Below are positions 28,713-37,633 of a stretch of 39,491 bases of DNA, one piece after another. Within the stretch, counting starts at the first letter, position 1, and the number at the start of each line of letters is the position of its first letter. The notes beneath the pieces are model-generated. The model did no database searches, was not told the DNA's origin, and saw only the letters and a list, made by a program, of their open reading frames with translations. The stretch spans positions 1 to 39,491 of the forward strand of contig NZ_FOWE01000016.1 of NCBI RefSeq assembly GCF_900115395.1, read 5' to 3'. This DNA is from Geodermatophilus obscurus (lineage in GTDB: Bacteria; Actinomycetota; Actinomycetes; Mycobacteriales; Geodermatophilaceae). A program made the position numbers and the translations under genes.

Positions 28713-29564
28713 GTGAGTACGGAGGCGCGTGCGGTGGCGACCGCACCGGAGTCGGCGGAGCGTGTCGCCGATCCCACGCGCTTCACCGTCCACCTGACCA
28801 ACTTCGAGGGCCCGTTCGACCTGCTGCTGCAGCTGATCAGCAAGCACCAGCTCGACGTCACCGAGATCGCGCTGTCGGTGGTCACCGACGAGTTCATCGC
28901 CCACCTGCGGGCCCTCGGTGACGACCTCGACCTCGACCAGGCCAGCGAGTTCCTCCTCGTGGCCGCCACCCTCCTCGACCTCAAGGCCGCCCGGCTGCTG
29001 CCCGCCGCCGACGTCGACGACGAGGAGGACCTCGAGCTGCTCGAGGCCCGCGACCTGCTCTTCGCCCGGCTGCTGCAGTACCGCGCCTACAAGGAGGCGG
29101 CCGCGGTCCTGCGGGAGCGGGAGGCGGGGGCGCTGCGCCGGCACGCCCGCGAGGTGCCGATGGAGCCGCGGTTCGCCGCGCTGCTGCCGGAGGTGATGCT
29201 CGGGGTGACGCCCGAGCGGTTCGCCGCCCTGGCCGCGCGGGCGCTCGCGCCGAAGGAGCCGCCGACCGTCGGCGTCGCGCACCTGCACGCCCCGCCGGTG
29301 AGCGTCGCCGAGCAGCTGCTGGCGCTGCGGGCGGCGCTGCTCGGTGCGGGCAGCCGCACCTTCCGCGCGCTCAGCCGCGACTGCACCAGCACCCTGGAGG
29401 TCGTCGCCCGGTTCCTCGCGCTGCTGGAGCTCTACCGCCAGCAGCGGGTCACCTTCACCCAGCCCGTCCCGCTCGGGGAGCTGCACGTGCGCTGGACCGG
29501 ACCGGCCACCGTCACCGCGGTGGCCGACCTCGGCGGGGAGCCGGGCGAGCGGGCGGCATCATGA
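28713..29564 (+). CDS. scpA: Segregation and condensation protein ScpA
   Basis: 283 aa from GTG 28713. It is the kleisin of the SMC-ScpAB condensin. The N-terminal FTVHLTNFEGPFDLLLQLIS and KHQLDVTEIALSVVTDEF are the ScpA signature, with ASEFLLVAATLLDLKAARLLP next and a C-terminal winged-helix part. Two starts compete: GTG 28713 (leaderless-type -10 at 8 nt) and GTG 28734 (GGAGG at 8 nt); both precede the conserved region. Followed by scpB after 24 bp. Confidence 0.93.
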   Translation: MSTEARAVATAPESAERVADPTRFTVHLTNFEGPFDLLLQLISKHQLDVTEIALSVVTDEFIAHLRALGDDLDLDQASEFLLVAATLLDLKAARLLPAADVDDEEDLELLEARDLLFARLLQYRAYKEAAAVLREREAGALRRHAREVPMEPRFAALLPEVMLGVTPERFAALAARALAPKEPPTVGVAHLHAPPVSVAEQLLALRAALLGAGSRTFRALSRDCTSTLEVVARFLALLELYRQQRVTFTQPVPLGELHVRWTGPATVTAVADLGGEPGERAAS

Positions 29565-29588
29565 GGGGGCGGTCGTGAGAGGGCGATC

Positions 29589-30413
29589 GTGAGCGGGCCG
29601 ACGCCCGAGGAGCGCGGCCCCATCTCGTGGGAGGCGCTGGCCGCCGAGCTCGAGGCCACCCGGGAGGAGGCCGACGGCGGCCCCGACGACGACCCCGCCG
29701 TCTGGGACGCCGTCGCCGCGGAGCTGGCCGCGCGGGTCGCCGAGCGCCCGGCGATGCCGGCCGGCGACGTCCCGGCGGTGCCCGACGAGCCGCTGGTCCT
29801 GCCCGGGATGCCCGCCGACCCCCGGCCCGAGCCCGAGCCCGAGCCCGAGCCGGAGGTGGAGCTCGACCCGGTCGAGCTGCGCGGCGGGCTGGAGGCGCTG
29901 CTGTTCGTCGCCGACGGGCCGGTCGACGAGGAGATGCTGGCCGCCGCGCTGCGGGTGCCGCGCGCCCGGGTGCGGGCGGCGCTGGCCGAGCTCGCCGCCG
30001 GGTACGACGAACGCCGCGCCGGCATGGAGCTGCGCCGCGCGGGGGAGGGGTGGCGGCTCTACACCCGCGAGGAGTTCGCGCCCGTCGTCGAGCGGCACCT
30101 GACCGGCGCCGCGCGCAGCCGGCTCACGCAGGCGGCGCTGGAGACCCTCGCCGTCATCGCCTACCGGCAGCCGGTGACCCGCGCGCGGGTGGCGGCCATC
30201 CGCGGCGTCGGCGTCGACGGCGTGATGCGCACCCTGCTCTCCCGCGGACTGGTGGCCGAGGTGGGTACCGACCCCGACAGCGGAGGCGGCCTCTACGGGA
30301 CGACGCCGCTGTTCCTCGAGCGGCTGGGGCTGACCGGCCTGCACGAGCTGCCGCCGCTGGCCCCGCTGCTGCCCGACGCCGCCGCCGTCGCCCGGGAGAC
30401 CCCCGAGCGCTGA
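29589..30413 (+). CDS. scpB: Segregation and condensation protein ScpB
   Basis: 274 aa, winged-helix partner of ScpA in condensin. The conserved region starts near residue 97 (LRGGLEALLFVADGPVDEEM) and includes LTQAALETLAVIAYRQPVTR, the ScpB hallmark, and IRGVGVDGVMRTLLSRGLV. The first ~95 residues are acidic, with a PEPEPEPEPE stretch not found in shorter homologues. GTG 29589 is the nearest start after the scpA stop; short direct repeats containing CGATCGTGAG-like sequence lie around it. Confidence 0.93.
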   Translation: MSGPTPEERGPISWEALAAELEATREEADGGPDDDPAVWDAVAAELAARVAERPAMPAGDVPAVPDEPLVLPGMPADPRPEPEPEPEPEVELDPVELRGGLEALLFVADGPVDEEMLAAALRVPRARVRAALAELAAGYDERRAGMELRRAGEGWRLYTREEFAPVVERHLTGAARSRLTQAALETLAVIAYRQPVTRARVAAIRGVGVDGVMRTLLSRGLVAEVGTDPDSGGGLYGTTPLFLERLGLTGLHELPPLAPLLPDAAAVARETPER

Positions 30414-30457
30414 CCGGCGGGGCCGGTGCGCCGCCGCGGGGTGGGAGACTGGAGGGG

Positions 30458-31306
30458 ATGGACACCGCACCGCATCCCGACGACCTCCCCGACACCCCCG
30501 GCGGCGAGGGCTGGTCGGAGGACATGGAGCTCGCCCCGGCCCACCCCGGCGACCGCGAGCCCGCCCGGGACCCCGGCGAGCGCGAGGGGGAGCGGCTGCA
30601 GAAGGTGCTGGCCCGCGCCGGCGTCGGCTCCCGGCGGGTCTGCGAGGACATGATCGACCGCGGCCGGATCAGCGTGAACGGCGCCGTCGTCACGGTGCAG
30701 GGCATGCGGGTCGACCCGGCCACCGACAAGATCGCCGTCGACGGGCAGCGCATCGAGCTGCGCGACGACCGGGTCACCTACGCGCTGAACAAGCCGTCGG
30801 GCGTCATCACCGCGATGAGCGACGACCGCGCCCGCCCCACGGTCGGCGACATGGTCGGCGACCTCGCGCCCGGCCTGGTGCACGTCGGCCGGCTCGACCA
30901 GGACACCGAGGGCCTGCTGCTGGTCACCAACGACGGCGAGCTCGCCCACCGGCTGGCCCACCCCAGCTACCGGGTGAAGAAGACCTACCTGGCGCAGGTG
31001 TCGGGCTCGGTCTCCCGCGACCTGTTCCGCCGGCTGCGCGGCGGCATCGAGCTCGACGACGGCCCGGTGAAGGTCGACTCCTTCAAGGTCGTCGACACCC
31101 ACGCCGGCCAGTCGGTGGTCGAGGTGGTGCTGCACGAGGGGCGCAAGCACATCGTGCGGCGGCTGCTGGCCGCGGTCGACCTGCCGGTGTCCCGGCTGAC
31201 CCGCACCGCCGTCGGCCCGATCTCGCTGCAGCGGATGCGCAGCGGGTCCATCCGCCGGCTGACCCGCCAGGAGGTCGGGGCGCTGGAGGAGCTCGTCGGG
31301 CTGTAG
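30458..31306 (+). CDS. rluB: Pseudouridine synthase, RluB/RsuA family
   Basis: 282 aa. An acidic leader of ~45 residues is followed by an S4 domain (LQKVLARAGVGSRRVCEDMI, ~46-105) and the RsuA-type catalytic domain with GRLDQDTEGLLLVTNDGEL; catalytic Asp147. RluB makes pseudouridine in helix 89-93 of 23S rRNA. ATG 30458 sits 2 nt after GGAGGGG, a tight but usable spacing. It corresponds to Rv1711 in the scpA-scpB-rluB-cmk-der series. Confidence 0.93.
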   Translation: MDTAPHPDDLPDTPGGEGWSEDMELAPAHPGDREPARDPGEREGERLQKVLARAGVGSRRVCEDMIDRGRISVNGAVVTVQGMRVDPATDKIAVDGQRIELRDDRVTYALNKPSGVITAMSDDRARPTVGDMVGDLAPGLVHVGRLDQDTEGLLLVTNDGELAHRLAHPSYRVKKTYLAQVSGSVSRDLFRRLRGGIELDDGPVKVDSFKVVDTHAGQSVVEVVLHEGRKHIVRRLLAAVDLPVSRLTRTAVGPISLQRMRSGSIRRLTRQEVGALEELVGL

Positions 31307-31359
31307 CGCGGCCCGGCCGGTGCGCGGGAGCAGCTCGGGCTCTCCGCCGGGAGTGCCGG

Positions 31360-31614
31360 TCAGGCCGTCAAGGCCAGGCAGATCCAGCACAGCGGATCCC
31401 CGGCGTCGTCCCGGTCGTCGGGCCAGGACCACGCGGCCGGGTCGAGGAGCGTCACGGGTGCCAGGCACACCGCCCGGCCGACGAGGAGGCCCTCACCACC
31501 CACCGCGTGCAGGCGGCCGAGGGGCAGGTGCAGCGGCTGCCCGGCGCAGCCCAGGGGCCGGACGTCGTCCGCCCCCACCGTCCAGCGTTCGTGCCGCGGC
31601 GTGTCGGGGGTCAC
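31360..31614 (-). CDS. Small hypothetical protein with C-terminal CxxC
   Basis: 84 aa from GTG 31614. Third codon positions are almost all G or C, supporting coding. The C-terminus has CWIC, and Cys27 lies in GCAGQP. There is no signal peptide or helix-rich domain and no family is recognised. It starts 25 bp after the STAS-like gene on the same strand, so the two may form an operon. A metal- or redox-related role is only a guess from the CxxC. Confidence 0.6.
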   Translation of the reverse strand: MTPDTPRHERWTVGADDVRPLGCAGQPLHLPLGRLHAVGGEGLLVGRAVCLAPVTLLDPAAWSWPDDRDDAGDPLCWICLALTA

Positions 31615-31639
31615 GGGCGCCCGTCCCCGTGACCGGCGG

Positions 31640-31975
31640 TCACCGGAGCACTAGGCGGTCCCCTGCGGGCATCCGCCGGGCGAGGTCGGTGAGGAGTGCG
31701 AGGGCGTCGTCGGCGACCGTCGAGGACCCGAGCTGCACGACGACCTGCCGGTGGCCGAGCTGCCCGAGCGCGGTCACGACCCGGCACAGTGCCTCGGCGC
31801 CCACCCGGTCGAGGAAACCGCGGACGCAGACGGTGCCTGTGGTCCGGTCGGTCCTCACGGTGGACGCGGGGGGCTGCGGACGGGCCCCGTCGTCGGGTGG
31901 CCGCCGGGCCCGGGGAGGTCCCGTCGCGGCTCGTCGTCGGTCAGCGGTACGGCGGTGGGCCTCTTCTCGACTCAC
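31640..31975 (-). CDS. STAS-domain protein (anti-sigma antagonist-like, degenerate)
   Basis: 111 aa. A basic disordered leader (~1-38, EEAHRRTADRRRAATGPPRA) precedes a short STAS domain (~45-111; TGTVCVRGFLDRVGAEALCR, RQVVVQLGSSTVADDALALL). STAS antagonists normally carry a phosphorylated Ser in a D-S-(S/A)-G loop. Here the equivalent loop reads VADDA, so phosphorylation control is probably lost. GTG 31975 has no good ribosome site. The partner anti-sigma factor is not in the window. Confidence 0.65.
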   Translation of the reverse strand: MSREEAHRRTADRRRAATGPPRARRPPDDGARPQPPASTVRTDRTTGTVCVRGFLDRVGAEALCRVVTALGQLGHRQVVVQLGSSTVADDALALLTDLARRMPAGDRLVLR

Positions 31976-32175
31976 GACCCGACCGTTACGGATCCGTCCG
32001 GAATCCCCCAGGGCCCTAGGTCCCGGGTCCCCGTACGGATGGCTCGCCGCGGGCCCTGGACCGAGGCGGACCGGTGACTCGCCGCAGGGGATCGGACCCC
32101 CGCTCGGGAACGCCGATCAGCGCCGCGGACCAGCGGGGTGCCGCGCTCGATGGCGGGGCGGTGGCACGGGGTACC

Positions 32176-32181
32176 TAGACT
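32176..32181 (+). promoter_or_regulatory. Candidate -10 element for aroH
   Basis: TAGACT (TANNNT) is about 50 bp before the aroH GTG in the 256-bp gap between the divergent STAS-like gene and aroH. That gap also holds the palindrome ACGGATCCGT at 31988-31997 and shows no gene. Confidence 0.35.
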
Positions 32182-32231
32182 CGATCGGGCACCCACGATC
32201 CGGGGAGCCGGGACGACCGAGGAGGGTGCAC

Positions 32232-32594
32232 GTGGCCGTACGGGCCATCCGGGGCGCGACGCAGGTGGACGCCGACGACCGCGACCAGGTGCTCGAGGCC
32301 ACCCGGGAACTGGTGAGCACCGTGGTGGAGCGCAACGCGCTGCACCACGACGACATCATCAGCATCCTGTTCACCGCGACGCCGGACCTGGTGTCGGAGT
32401 TCCCGGCGCTGGCCGCCCGCGAGCTGGGCATGGGCGACGTGCCGCTCATGTGCGCCACCGAGATCGGGGTACCGCACGCCCTGCCACGTGTGCTGCGGCT
32501 GATGGCGCACGTGGAGACCGACCGGCCGCGCGCGGACATCCAGCACGTGTACCTGCGCGGCGCCGTAGCGCTGCGGCGCGACATCGCCCAGTGA
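32232..32594 (+). CDS. aroH: Chorismate mutase, AroH type
   Basis: 120 aa, trimeric monofunctional chorismate mutase converting chorismate to prephenate for Phe and Tyr synthesis. Relative to Bacillus subtilis AroH the active site is intact: Arg7, Cys74, Glu77, Arg89 and Tyr107 (numbering offset by one after Arg7). Start GTG 32232 follows GGAGGG. This fold is less common in actinobacteria than the AroQ type; the gene is inserted between rluB and cmk compared with M. tuberculosis. Confidence 0.93.
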   Translation: MAVRAIRGATQVDADDRDQVLEATRELVSTVVERNALHHDDIISILFTATPDLVSEFPALAARELGMGDVPLMCATEIGVPHALPRVLRLMAHVETDRPRADIQHVYLRGAVALRRDIAQ

Positions 32595-32602
32595 CGGGCC
32601 GA

Positions 32603-32626
32603 GGAACGGGCCCGGGAACGGGCCCG
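32603..32626. repeat. 12-bp tandem duplication before cmk
   Basis: GGAACGGGCCCG occurs twice in direct tandem (32603-32614, 32615-32626) in the 44-bp gap between aroH and cmk, just ahead of the cmk ribosome site. Each copy contains the palindrome CGGGCCCG, so the RNA could fold in alternative ways. Confidence 0.8.
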
Positions 32627-32638
32627 GTGGGAGAGAGC

Positions 32639-33343
32639 GTGAGCACGATGAGCGGCTTCCGGGGCCAGGTGACCCTCGACGGGCCGTCCGGGACGGGCAA
32701 GTCCAGCGTCGCCCGATCGGTGGCGTCCCGGCTGGGCGCGGCCTACCTCGACACCGGCGCGATGTACCGCGCCGCCACCGTGGCCGTGCTCGACGCCGGC
32801 GTCGACCCCGAGGACGGCGAGGCGGTGGCCCGCGTGGTCGCCGGCGCCCGCATCGAGGTCGGGACGGCGGCCGGCACCGAGCGCGTGGAGGTGGACGGCA
32901 CCGACGTCGCCGAGCGGATCCGCAGCGCGGAGGTGACCCGCTCGGTGTCGGCGGTCTCGGCCGTCCCCGCGGTGCGCCGCCGGCTGGTCGACCAGCAGCG
33001 CTCGCTGGTGGCCGCCGCCGACGCCGTCGTCGTCGAGGGCCGCGACATCGGCACCGTGGTGCTCCCCGACGCCGACGTGAAGGTCTACCTGACCGCCGCC
33101 CCGGAGGCCCGCGCCGAGCGGCGCGCCCTGCAGCTGGGCATCAGCGACCCGGCGGAGGTGGCGGCGCTGGCCGCCGACCTGCGCCGCCGCGACGAGTACG
33201 ACAGCAGCCGCGCGGACAGCCCGCTGCGGCCGGCCGCGGACGCCGTGGTCGTGGACAGCACCGACCTCGACCGCGAGGGCGTCGTCGACCGCGTCGTCGA
33301 GCTGGCGCTCGCGGCCGCCGGTGCTCGGGAGGTCGGCGCGTGA
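32639..33343 (+). CDS. cmk: Cytidylate kinase
   Basis: 234 aa. It phosphorylates CMP and dCMP with ATP. The P-loop GPSGTGKSS is at residues 15-23, then [37 protein letters not shown] and the lid [18 protein letters not shown] 32639 has GGGAG upstream; ATG 32648 is a possible alternative. It overlaps der by GTGA, matching the cmk-der pair (Rv1712-Rv1713) found across actinobacteria. Confidence 0.95.
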   Translation: MSTMSGFRGQVTLDGPSGTGKSSVARSVASRLGAAYLDTGAMYRAATVAVLDAGVDPEDGEAVARVVAGARIEVGTAAGTERVEVDGTDVAERIRSAEVTRSVSAVSAVPAVRRRLVDQQRSLVAAADAVVVEGRDIGTVVLPDADVKVYLTAAPEARAERRALQLGISDPAEVAALAADLRRRDEYDSSRADSPLRPAADAVVVDSTDLDREGVVDRVVELALAAAGAREVGA

Positions 33344-34686
33344 GCGAGGAGGGCACCGGCGGGCCGCTGCCGGTGGTGGCGGTCGTCGGCCGGCCGAACG
33401 TGGGCAAGTCGACGCTGGTGAACCGCGTCCTGGGCCGGCGCGCGGCGGTGGTGCAGGACATCCCGGGCGTGACGCGCGACCGGATCTCCTACGAGGCGCT
33501 GTGGAACGGGCGGCGGTTCACCGTCACCGACACCGGCGGGTGGGACCCGAAGGCCGAGGGGCTGGGTGCCTCGATCACCCGGCAGGCGGAGTTCGCCATG
33601 AAGACGGCCGACGTCATCGTGCTCGTCGTCGACAGCCAGGTGGGCGCCACCGACACCGACCTCGCCGCCGCGCGCATCCTGCGCCGCAGCGACCGGCCGG
33701 TGATCGTCGTGGCCAACAAGGTCGACGACGAGCGCAGCGAGGCCAACACCGCGGAGCTGTGGTCGCTGGGCCTGGGCGAGCCGCAGCCGGTGAGCGCGCT
33801 GCACGGCCGGGGGAGCGGTGACCTGCTCGACCTGGTGCTCGACGCGCTGCCCGAGGCGCCGCGCGAGCAGCCGGAGGAGAGCGGCCCGCGCCGGGTGGCG
33901 CTGGTGGGCCGACCCAACGTGGGCAAGTCCAGCCTGCTCAACCGGCTGGCCAAGGAGGAGCGCTCGGTCGTCGACTCGGTGGCCGGCACCACCGTCGACC
34001 CGGTCGACTCGATCATCACCCTGGGCGGGGAGGAGTGGCGGTTCGTCGACACCGCCGGCCTGCGCCGCAAGGTCAACACTGCCAGCGGCACGGAGTACTA
34101 CGCCAGCCTGCGCACCGAGGCCGCGATCCAGGCCGCCGAGGTGGCGGTGGTGCTGCTGGCTGCCGACGAGGTCATCAGCGAGCAGGACCAGCGGGTCATC
34201 ACGCAGGTGATCGAGGCCGGGCGCGCGCTGGTCATCGCGATCAACAAGTGGGACACCCTCGACGAGGACCGGCAGCACCAGCTCGAGCGCGAGATCGAGC
34301 GCGACCTGTCCCGCGTGCGGTGGGCCAGCCGGGTGAACATCTCGGCGCTCAGCGGCCGCGGCGTCGGCAAGCTCGCCGACCACCTGCGCGCGGCGCTGGC
34401 CTCCTGGGAGATGCGGGTGCCGACGGCGGAGCTCAACGCCTACGTCCGCCAGCTGGTCATGGAGACGCCGCCGCCGGCCCGCGGCGGGCGCGCCCCGAAG
34501 ATCAAGTACGTGACGCAGGCCGACGTCCGGCCGCCGCGGTTCGTCGTCTTCTCCACCGGCTTCCTCGAGGCGGGCTACCGGCGGTTCCTCGAGCGCAAGC
34601 TGCGGGAGCGGTGGGGCTTCGGCGGCACGCCGATCGACATCTCGGTCAAGGTCCGCGAGGGCCGGGGGAACGACAAGCGCGGCTGA
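33340..34686 (+). CDS. der: GTPase Der (EngA)
   Basis: 448 aa with two tandem GTPase domains, a layout unique to Der. The first P-loop GRPNVGKST starts near residue 17, with DTGGWDP and ANKVD; the second, GRPNVGKSS, is near residue 190, with DTAGLRRK and INKWD. A KH-like C-terminal domain follows. Der acts in 50S ribosome assembly. GTG 33340 overlaps the cmk stop. This is the last gene of the conserved block. Confidence 0.96.
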   Translation: MSEEGTGGPLPVVAVVGRPNVGKSTLVNRVLGRRAAVVQDIPGVTRDRISYEALWNGRRFTVTDTGGWDPKAEGLGASITRQAEFAMKTADVIVLVVDSQVGATDTDLAAARILRRSDRPVIVVANKVDDERSEANTAELWSLGLGEPQPVSALHGRGSGDLLDLVLDALPEAPREQPEESGPRRVALVGRPNVGKSSLLNRLAKEERSVVDSVAGTTVDPVDSIITLGGEEWRFVDTAGLRRKVNTASGTEYYASLRTEAAIQAAEVAVVLLAADEVISEQDQRVITQVIEAGRALVIAINKWDTLDEDRQHQLEREIERDLSRVRWASRVNISALSGRGVGKLADHLRAALASWEMRVPTAELNAYVRQLVMETPPPARGGRAPKIKYVTQADVRPPRFVVFSTGFLEAGYRRFLERKLRERWGFGGTPIDISVKVREGRGNDKRG

Positions 34687-34730
34687 GCCGCCGGGCTGCG
34701 GGACCTCCCCGCGGGGAGTAGGACCGGCTC

Positions 34731-35459
34731 GTGGGGACGGGCGCCGGCGGCCGGGCCGGGACGCGGCGGACGGACGTGGCGTTCGCCGCCGCGCTCGTCC
34801 TGGTGCTCCTCCTGTGGAACAACGTCGTCGTCCACCGGGTGCCCGGCGGGCGGGGGGCCTACGTCGCGGTGAACGTGGCGGCGGCCGGCGTGCTGCTGGC
34901 GGCGGCGCGGGTGACGGGGTCCTCCTGGGCCGACCTGGGCCTGGCCCGCCGCGCCGTCCCGGCGGGCCTGCGGTGGGGCGGCGCGGCCCTCGGACTCGTC
35001 GCGGCCGGGTACGCGGCCGCCCTCGCGCTGCCCGCCGTCCGCCCGCTGCTCGCCGACGCGCGGGTCGCCGGTCTCGGCTGGGGGGACGTCGCCGGCGACG
35101 TGCTCGTCCGGATCCCGCTCGGCACGGTGCTGTGGGAGGAGGTCGCCTTCCGCGGGGTGCTGCTGGCGGTGCTCCTGCGGGTGCTGCCCCTCCCTGCGGC
35201 GACGGGCCTCGCGGCCGTCGTCTTCGGGCTGTGGCACGTCCGGCCGACGATCGGCGGGCTGGACGCCAACGACCTGGCCGACGGCACCGCCGCCCGGATC
35301 GGCGCGGTGGCGCTGGCCTGCGCGGGGACGGCGGTCGCGGGCGTGCTGTTCACCTGGTTGCGGCTGCGCAGCGGCAGCCTGCTGGCGCCGGCGCTGCTGC
35401 ACCTGGCGACCAACACGCTCGGGACTGTGGCGGCGGCCGTCGCCCACCGGCTCGGGTGA
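34731..35459 (+). CDS. CPBP-family intramembrane metalloprotease
   Basis: 242 aa, about seven membrane helices. The Abi/CAAX-protease signature EEVAFRG lies near residue 137, with a second His motif GLWHVRP and a third, LLHLATN, near the end. These supply the Glu and His metal ligands of the family. Substrates of most bacterial members are unknown; roles in immunity or envelope protein processing are known for some. GTG 34731 lies ~15 nt after GGGGAG. It stands alone between der and the tRNA gene. Confidence 0.85.
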   Translation: MGTGAGGRAGTRRTDVAFAAALVLVLLLWNNVVVHRVPGGRGAYVAVNVAAAGVLLAAARVTGSSWADLGLARRAVPAGLRWGGAALGLVAAGYAAALALPAVRPLLADARVAGLGWGDVAGDVLVRIPLGTVLWEEVAFRGVLLAVLLRVLPLPAATGLAAVVFGLWHVRPTIGGLDANDLADGTAARIGAVALACAGTAVAGVLFTWLRLRSGSLLAPALLHLATNTLGTVAAAVAHRLG

Positions 35460-35549
35460 CCTCCCGGGGTAGCCCACCGGGCGGACCTGGCGACCGGGTG
35501 CGGTAACCTGCTCCGTGCAGCGATCGGGCGGTGCGAGCCGCCCGGCACT

Positions 35550-35623
<74 letters not shown>

Positions 35624-35643
35624 CAGAAAAACCGCAGGTCAGA

Positions 35644-35672
35644 GGCGGGTCACCCGACGAGGGTGGCCCGCC
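35644..35672 (+). terminator. Hairpin downstream of tRNA-Pro
   Basis: 12-bp arms (35644-35655 and 35661-35672) with one G-T mismatch around GACGA, followed by a short TTCC. This is a likely end for the tRNA transcript and possibly for the integrase from the other side. Confidence 0.6.
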
Positions 35673-35683
35673 TTCCGCATGAG

Positions 35684-35706
35684 TACAGCAACGCTTACAG
35701 CAACGC
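35684..35706. repeat. Two 11-bp direct repeats beside the att region
   Basis: TACAGCAACGC occurs at 35684-35694 and 35696-35706, one base apart, between the tRNA and the integrase gene. Short direct repeats here are typical of arm-type sites bound by tyrosine integrases; that role is inferred. Confidence 0.6.
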
Positions 35707-35726
35707 GGCCCGAGGGACAGCAGCGG

Positions 35727-36861
35727 TCACCAGCGGAGCGCCTGGTCAAGCCGGTCGGCGGCCTCCTGCTGCTGGGCCGGACCGACGTCGCTGTAGATGT
35801 CAGCCGTGATCGCGTAGGACGAGTGACCGAGGTGCTCCTGGACGACCTTCGTGTGCGTGCCGGCCGCTAGCAGGAAGCTCGCCGCGGAGTGCCGGAGGGT
35901 GTGCAGGGTGACGCCGCGGAGGCCGGCCTGCTCCGCGAGCACCTCGAAGCGCCGTAGGACGTTGCGGGGCTCCAGCGGTGTCCCGATCTCGGTGGTGAAG
36001 ACCAGCCCGTGCTCCTGCCAGGCCCCCGGCGGCCGCGCGCTGTTCCTCCAGTTGCCGGATCCGCTGGCCCTTGAGTGTCTCGATGGCGGAGCGGGGGAGG
36101 GGCACGGTCCGGCGGGACTTGTCGGTCTTGGGCTCGTCGAACTGCAGCCCCTGGGACGTCCGGGACAGGGTCCAGCGGACTCTCAGGAGCCCGGCGTTGA
36201 GGTCGACGTCGGACCAGTGCAGGGCCAAGGCCTCCCCGCGGCGCAGCCCGGTGGCCAGCATGACCCGAAACAGGTTCTCCAATCGGTCACCCTTGATCGC
36301 TTCGAGGAGGGCCTGTGCCTGCTCCGCGGTTAGGTGTGGCGCGTCCTTGCGCTCGACTCCGGGCCGCTTCACGGCGGCCGCGGGGTTGCTGCGGATCAGC
36401 CCGTCGCGAGCGGCGATGTCGAGCGCCGACCGCAGGACGGTGTAGATCGTCCGGATCGTCGAGCCCGACAGGCCAGCATCCCGCTTGGTGACGATGAGCG
36501 CTTCGACATCTGAGGGACGCAGCCGGCCGAGGGGGATCGTCCCGACCGTGGGCACGAGGTGGGTGCGGGCGAGGGTGGCGTAGAGGTCTTTGGTGGCCTG
36601 CTTGCGGTCGCTCGCGGCAAGTGACTTGGTGATCCAGTCCTCGAGCCATGCTGCGACGGTCATGGAGGCGTCCTTGACCGGTGCTCCGGACTCGATCCGC
36701 TCGCGGACCTCGCGGAGCTTGGCCCGGACCGCGGCCTGCGTCTTCCCGTAGACCGTCCGCCGTTTCAGGGTGCCGCCGTCGTCCCGGTAGCTGAGTTCGG
36801 CGGACCAGGTGCCGTCCTTCCGCCGGAAGATCGACCCCTCGCCGTTCGCGCGTCTTGCCAC
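35727..36861 (-). pseudogene. int: Tyrosine recombinase / phage-type integrase, frameshifted
   Basis: The N-terminal part (GTG 36861, preceded by GGAGGG; starts MARRANGEGSIFRRKDG) encodes the AP2-like arm-binding domain, the core-binding domain and the first catalytic residues (Arg in ATGLRRGEAL). At a C5 run on the plus strand (36023-36027) the frame shifts by one base. The other frame then continues AWQEHGLVFTTEIGTPLEP, HTLRHSAASFLLAAGTHTK, QEHLGHSSYAITADIYSDV to the stop at 35727, carrying His-Arg, His and Tyr. Removing one base restores a 377-aa integrase of normal length. This is either a real inactivating mutation or a homopolymer sequencing error. Confidence 0.9.
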
Positions 36862-37028
36862 GTCGATCCCTCCGGCGATGTTGGCCTGCCCGGGCACTCG
36901 CTCCCTGCGGGCGACCTGCGGTCTCGGCACCAGCCGAGCGACGTCACCATGGGTGCGCCTGGTGCAGCCGCCGGCGGGACGAACCGGTGGATGGCCGCGG
37001 CGTTGTCCCCAGCCGAGAGGCGGGACAG

Positions 37029-37331
37029 CTATCGGGCGTGCATGCGGCGTGGGCTGGCGTCGGTCCGGCGCCGCGGAGAGCGTGCTGCGTCGAACTCGGC
37101 GGTCGGTGCTGGCGCGGCGTTCGCGGACGTCTCAAGGCAGCGGACGTAGCGCTCAAGCTCGGTGCGGGGGAGACGGCAGCTGCGGCCGATGTGCACCGGA
37201 CGTAGGTCGCCGGCCTTCATGAGCGCGTAGATGGTCGTGCGGCCGACGCGGAGAACCGTCGCCGCTTCCTCGGGCGTGAGCAGCAGGGGACTGCTGGCCA
37301 GCACGTCGTGTAGGCGCTCCGGGTCGCCCAT
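37029..37331 (-). CDS. xis: Excisionase-like helix-turn-helix protein
   Basis: 100 aa with a MerR-like winged helix typical of the excisionase/DNA-binding family: LLLTPEEAATVLRVGRTTIY, ALMKAGDLRPVHIGRSCRLP, then RTELERYVRCLE. The C-terminal 35 residues are basic and disordered. ATG 37331 has a strong GGGAGGAG. It lies upstream of int on the same strand, the usual xis-int pair, and would direct excision at the tRNA site if int were intact. Confidence 0.88.
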   Translation of the reverse strand: MGDPERLHDVLASSPLLLTPEEAATVLRVGRTTIYALMKAGDLRPVHIGRSCRLPRTELERYVRCLETSANAAPAPTAEFDAARSPRRRTDASPRRMHAR

Positions 37332-37633
37332 GTCGTCTCCTCCCCAGCTCGGCACTCCGCCTGCCGACGTCCGACAGCGGCCATGCGCGGACGGCGGCTC
37401 GTGCGGTGCGTCCGTCGACGATGGGCGAGCGGCCTCGTGTGCTCCTCCAGTGCTTCCGCGACCACGCATGTGCTGTCGACACGACGGGGGCTCGGGGCTG
37501 CGACGGTCCTCCAGGTCCCGGAGACTCAACTGGAGAAGAGCTGGAGAGGGCCGCTCAGGACACGCCCGGAGGCGGTCCGCAGACTGCCGCCTGCAGTAGA
37601 CCTCCGGCACGCCCGTTGCCCCGGGCGCACACG
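37332..37633. other. Gap between xis and the zinc-ribbon gene
   Basis: 302 bp with no convincing gene on either strand. It holds the xis upstream region and a short repeated CTGGAGA/CTGGAGAG segment near 37530-37548. Confidence 0.5.

Noticed and set aside
35679..35870. 63-codon plus-strand frame beside the tRNA
   Set aside because: It covers the direct repeats and is antisense to the integrase tail; no domain or ribosome site.
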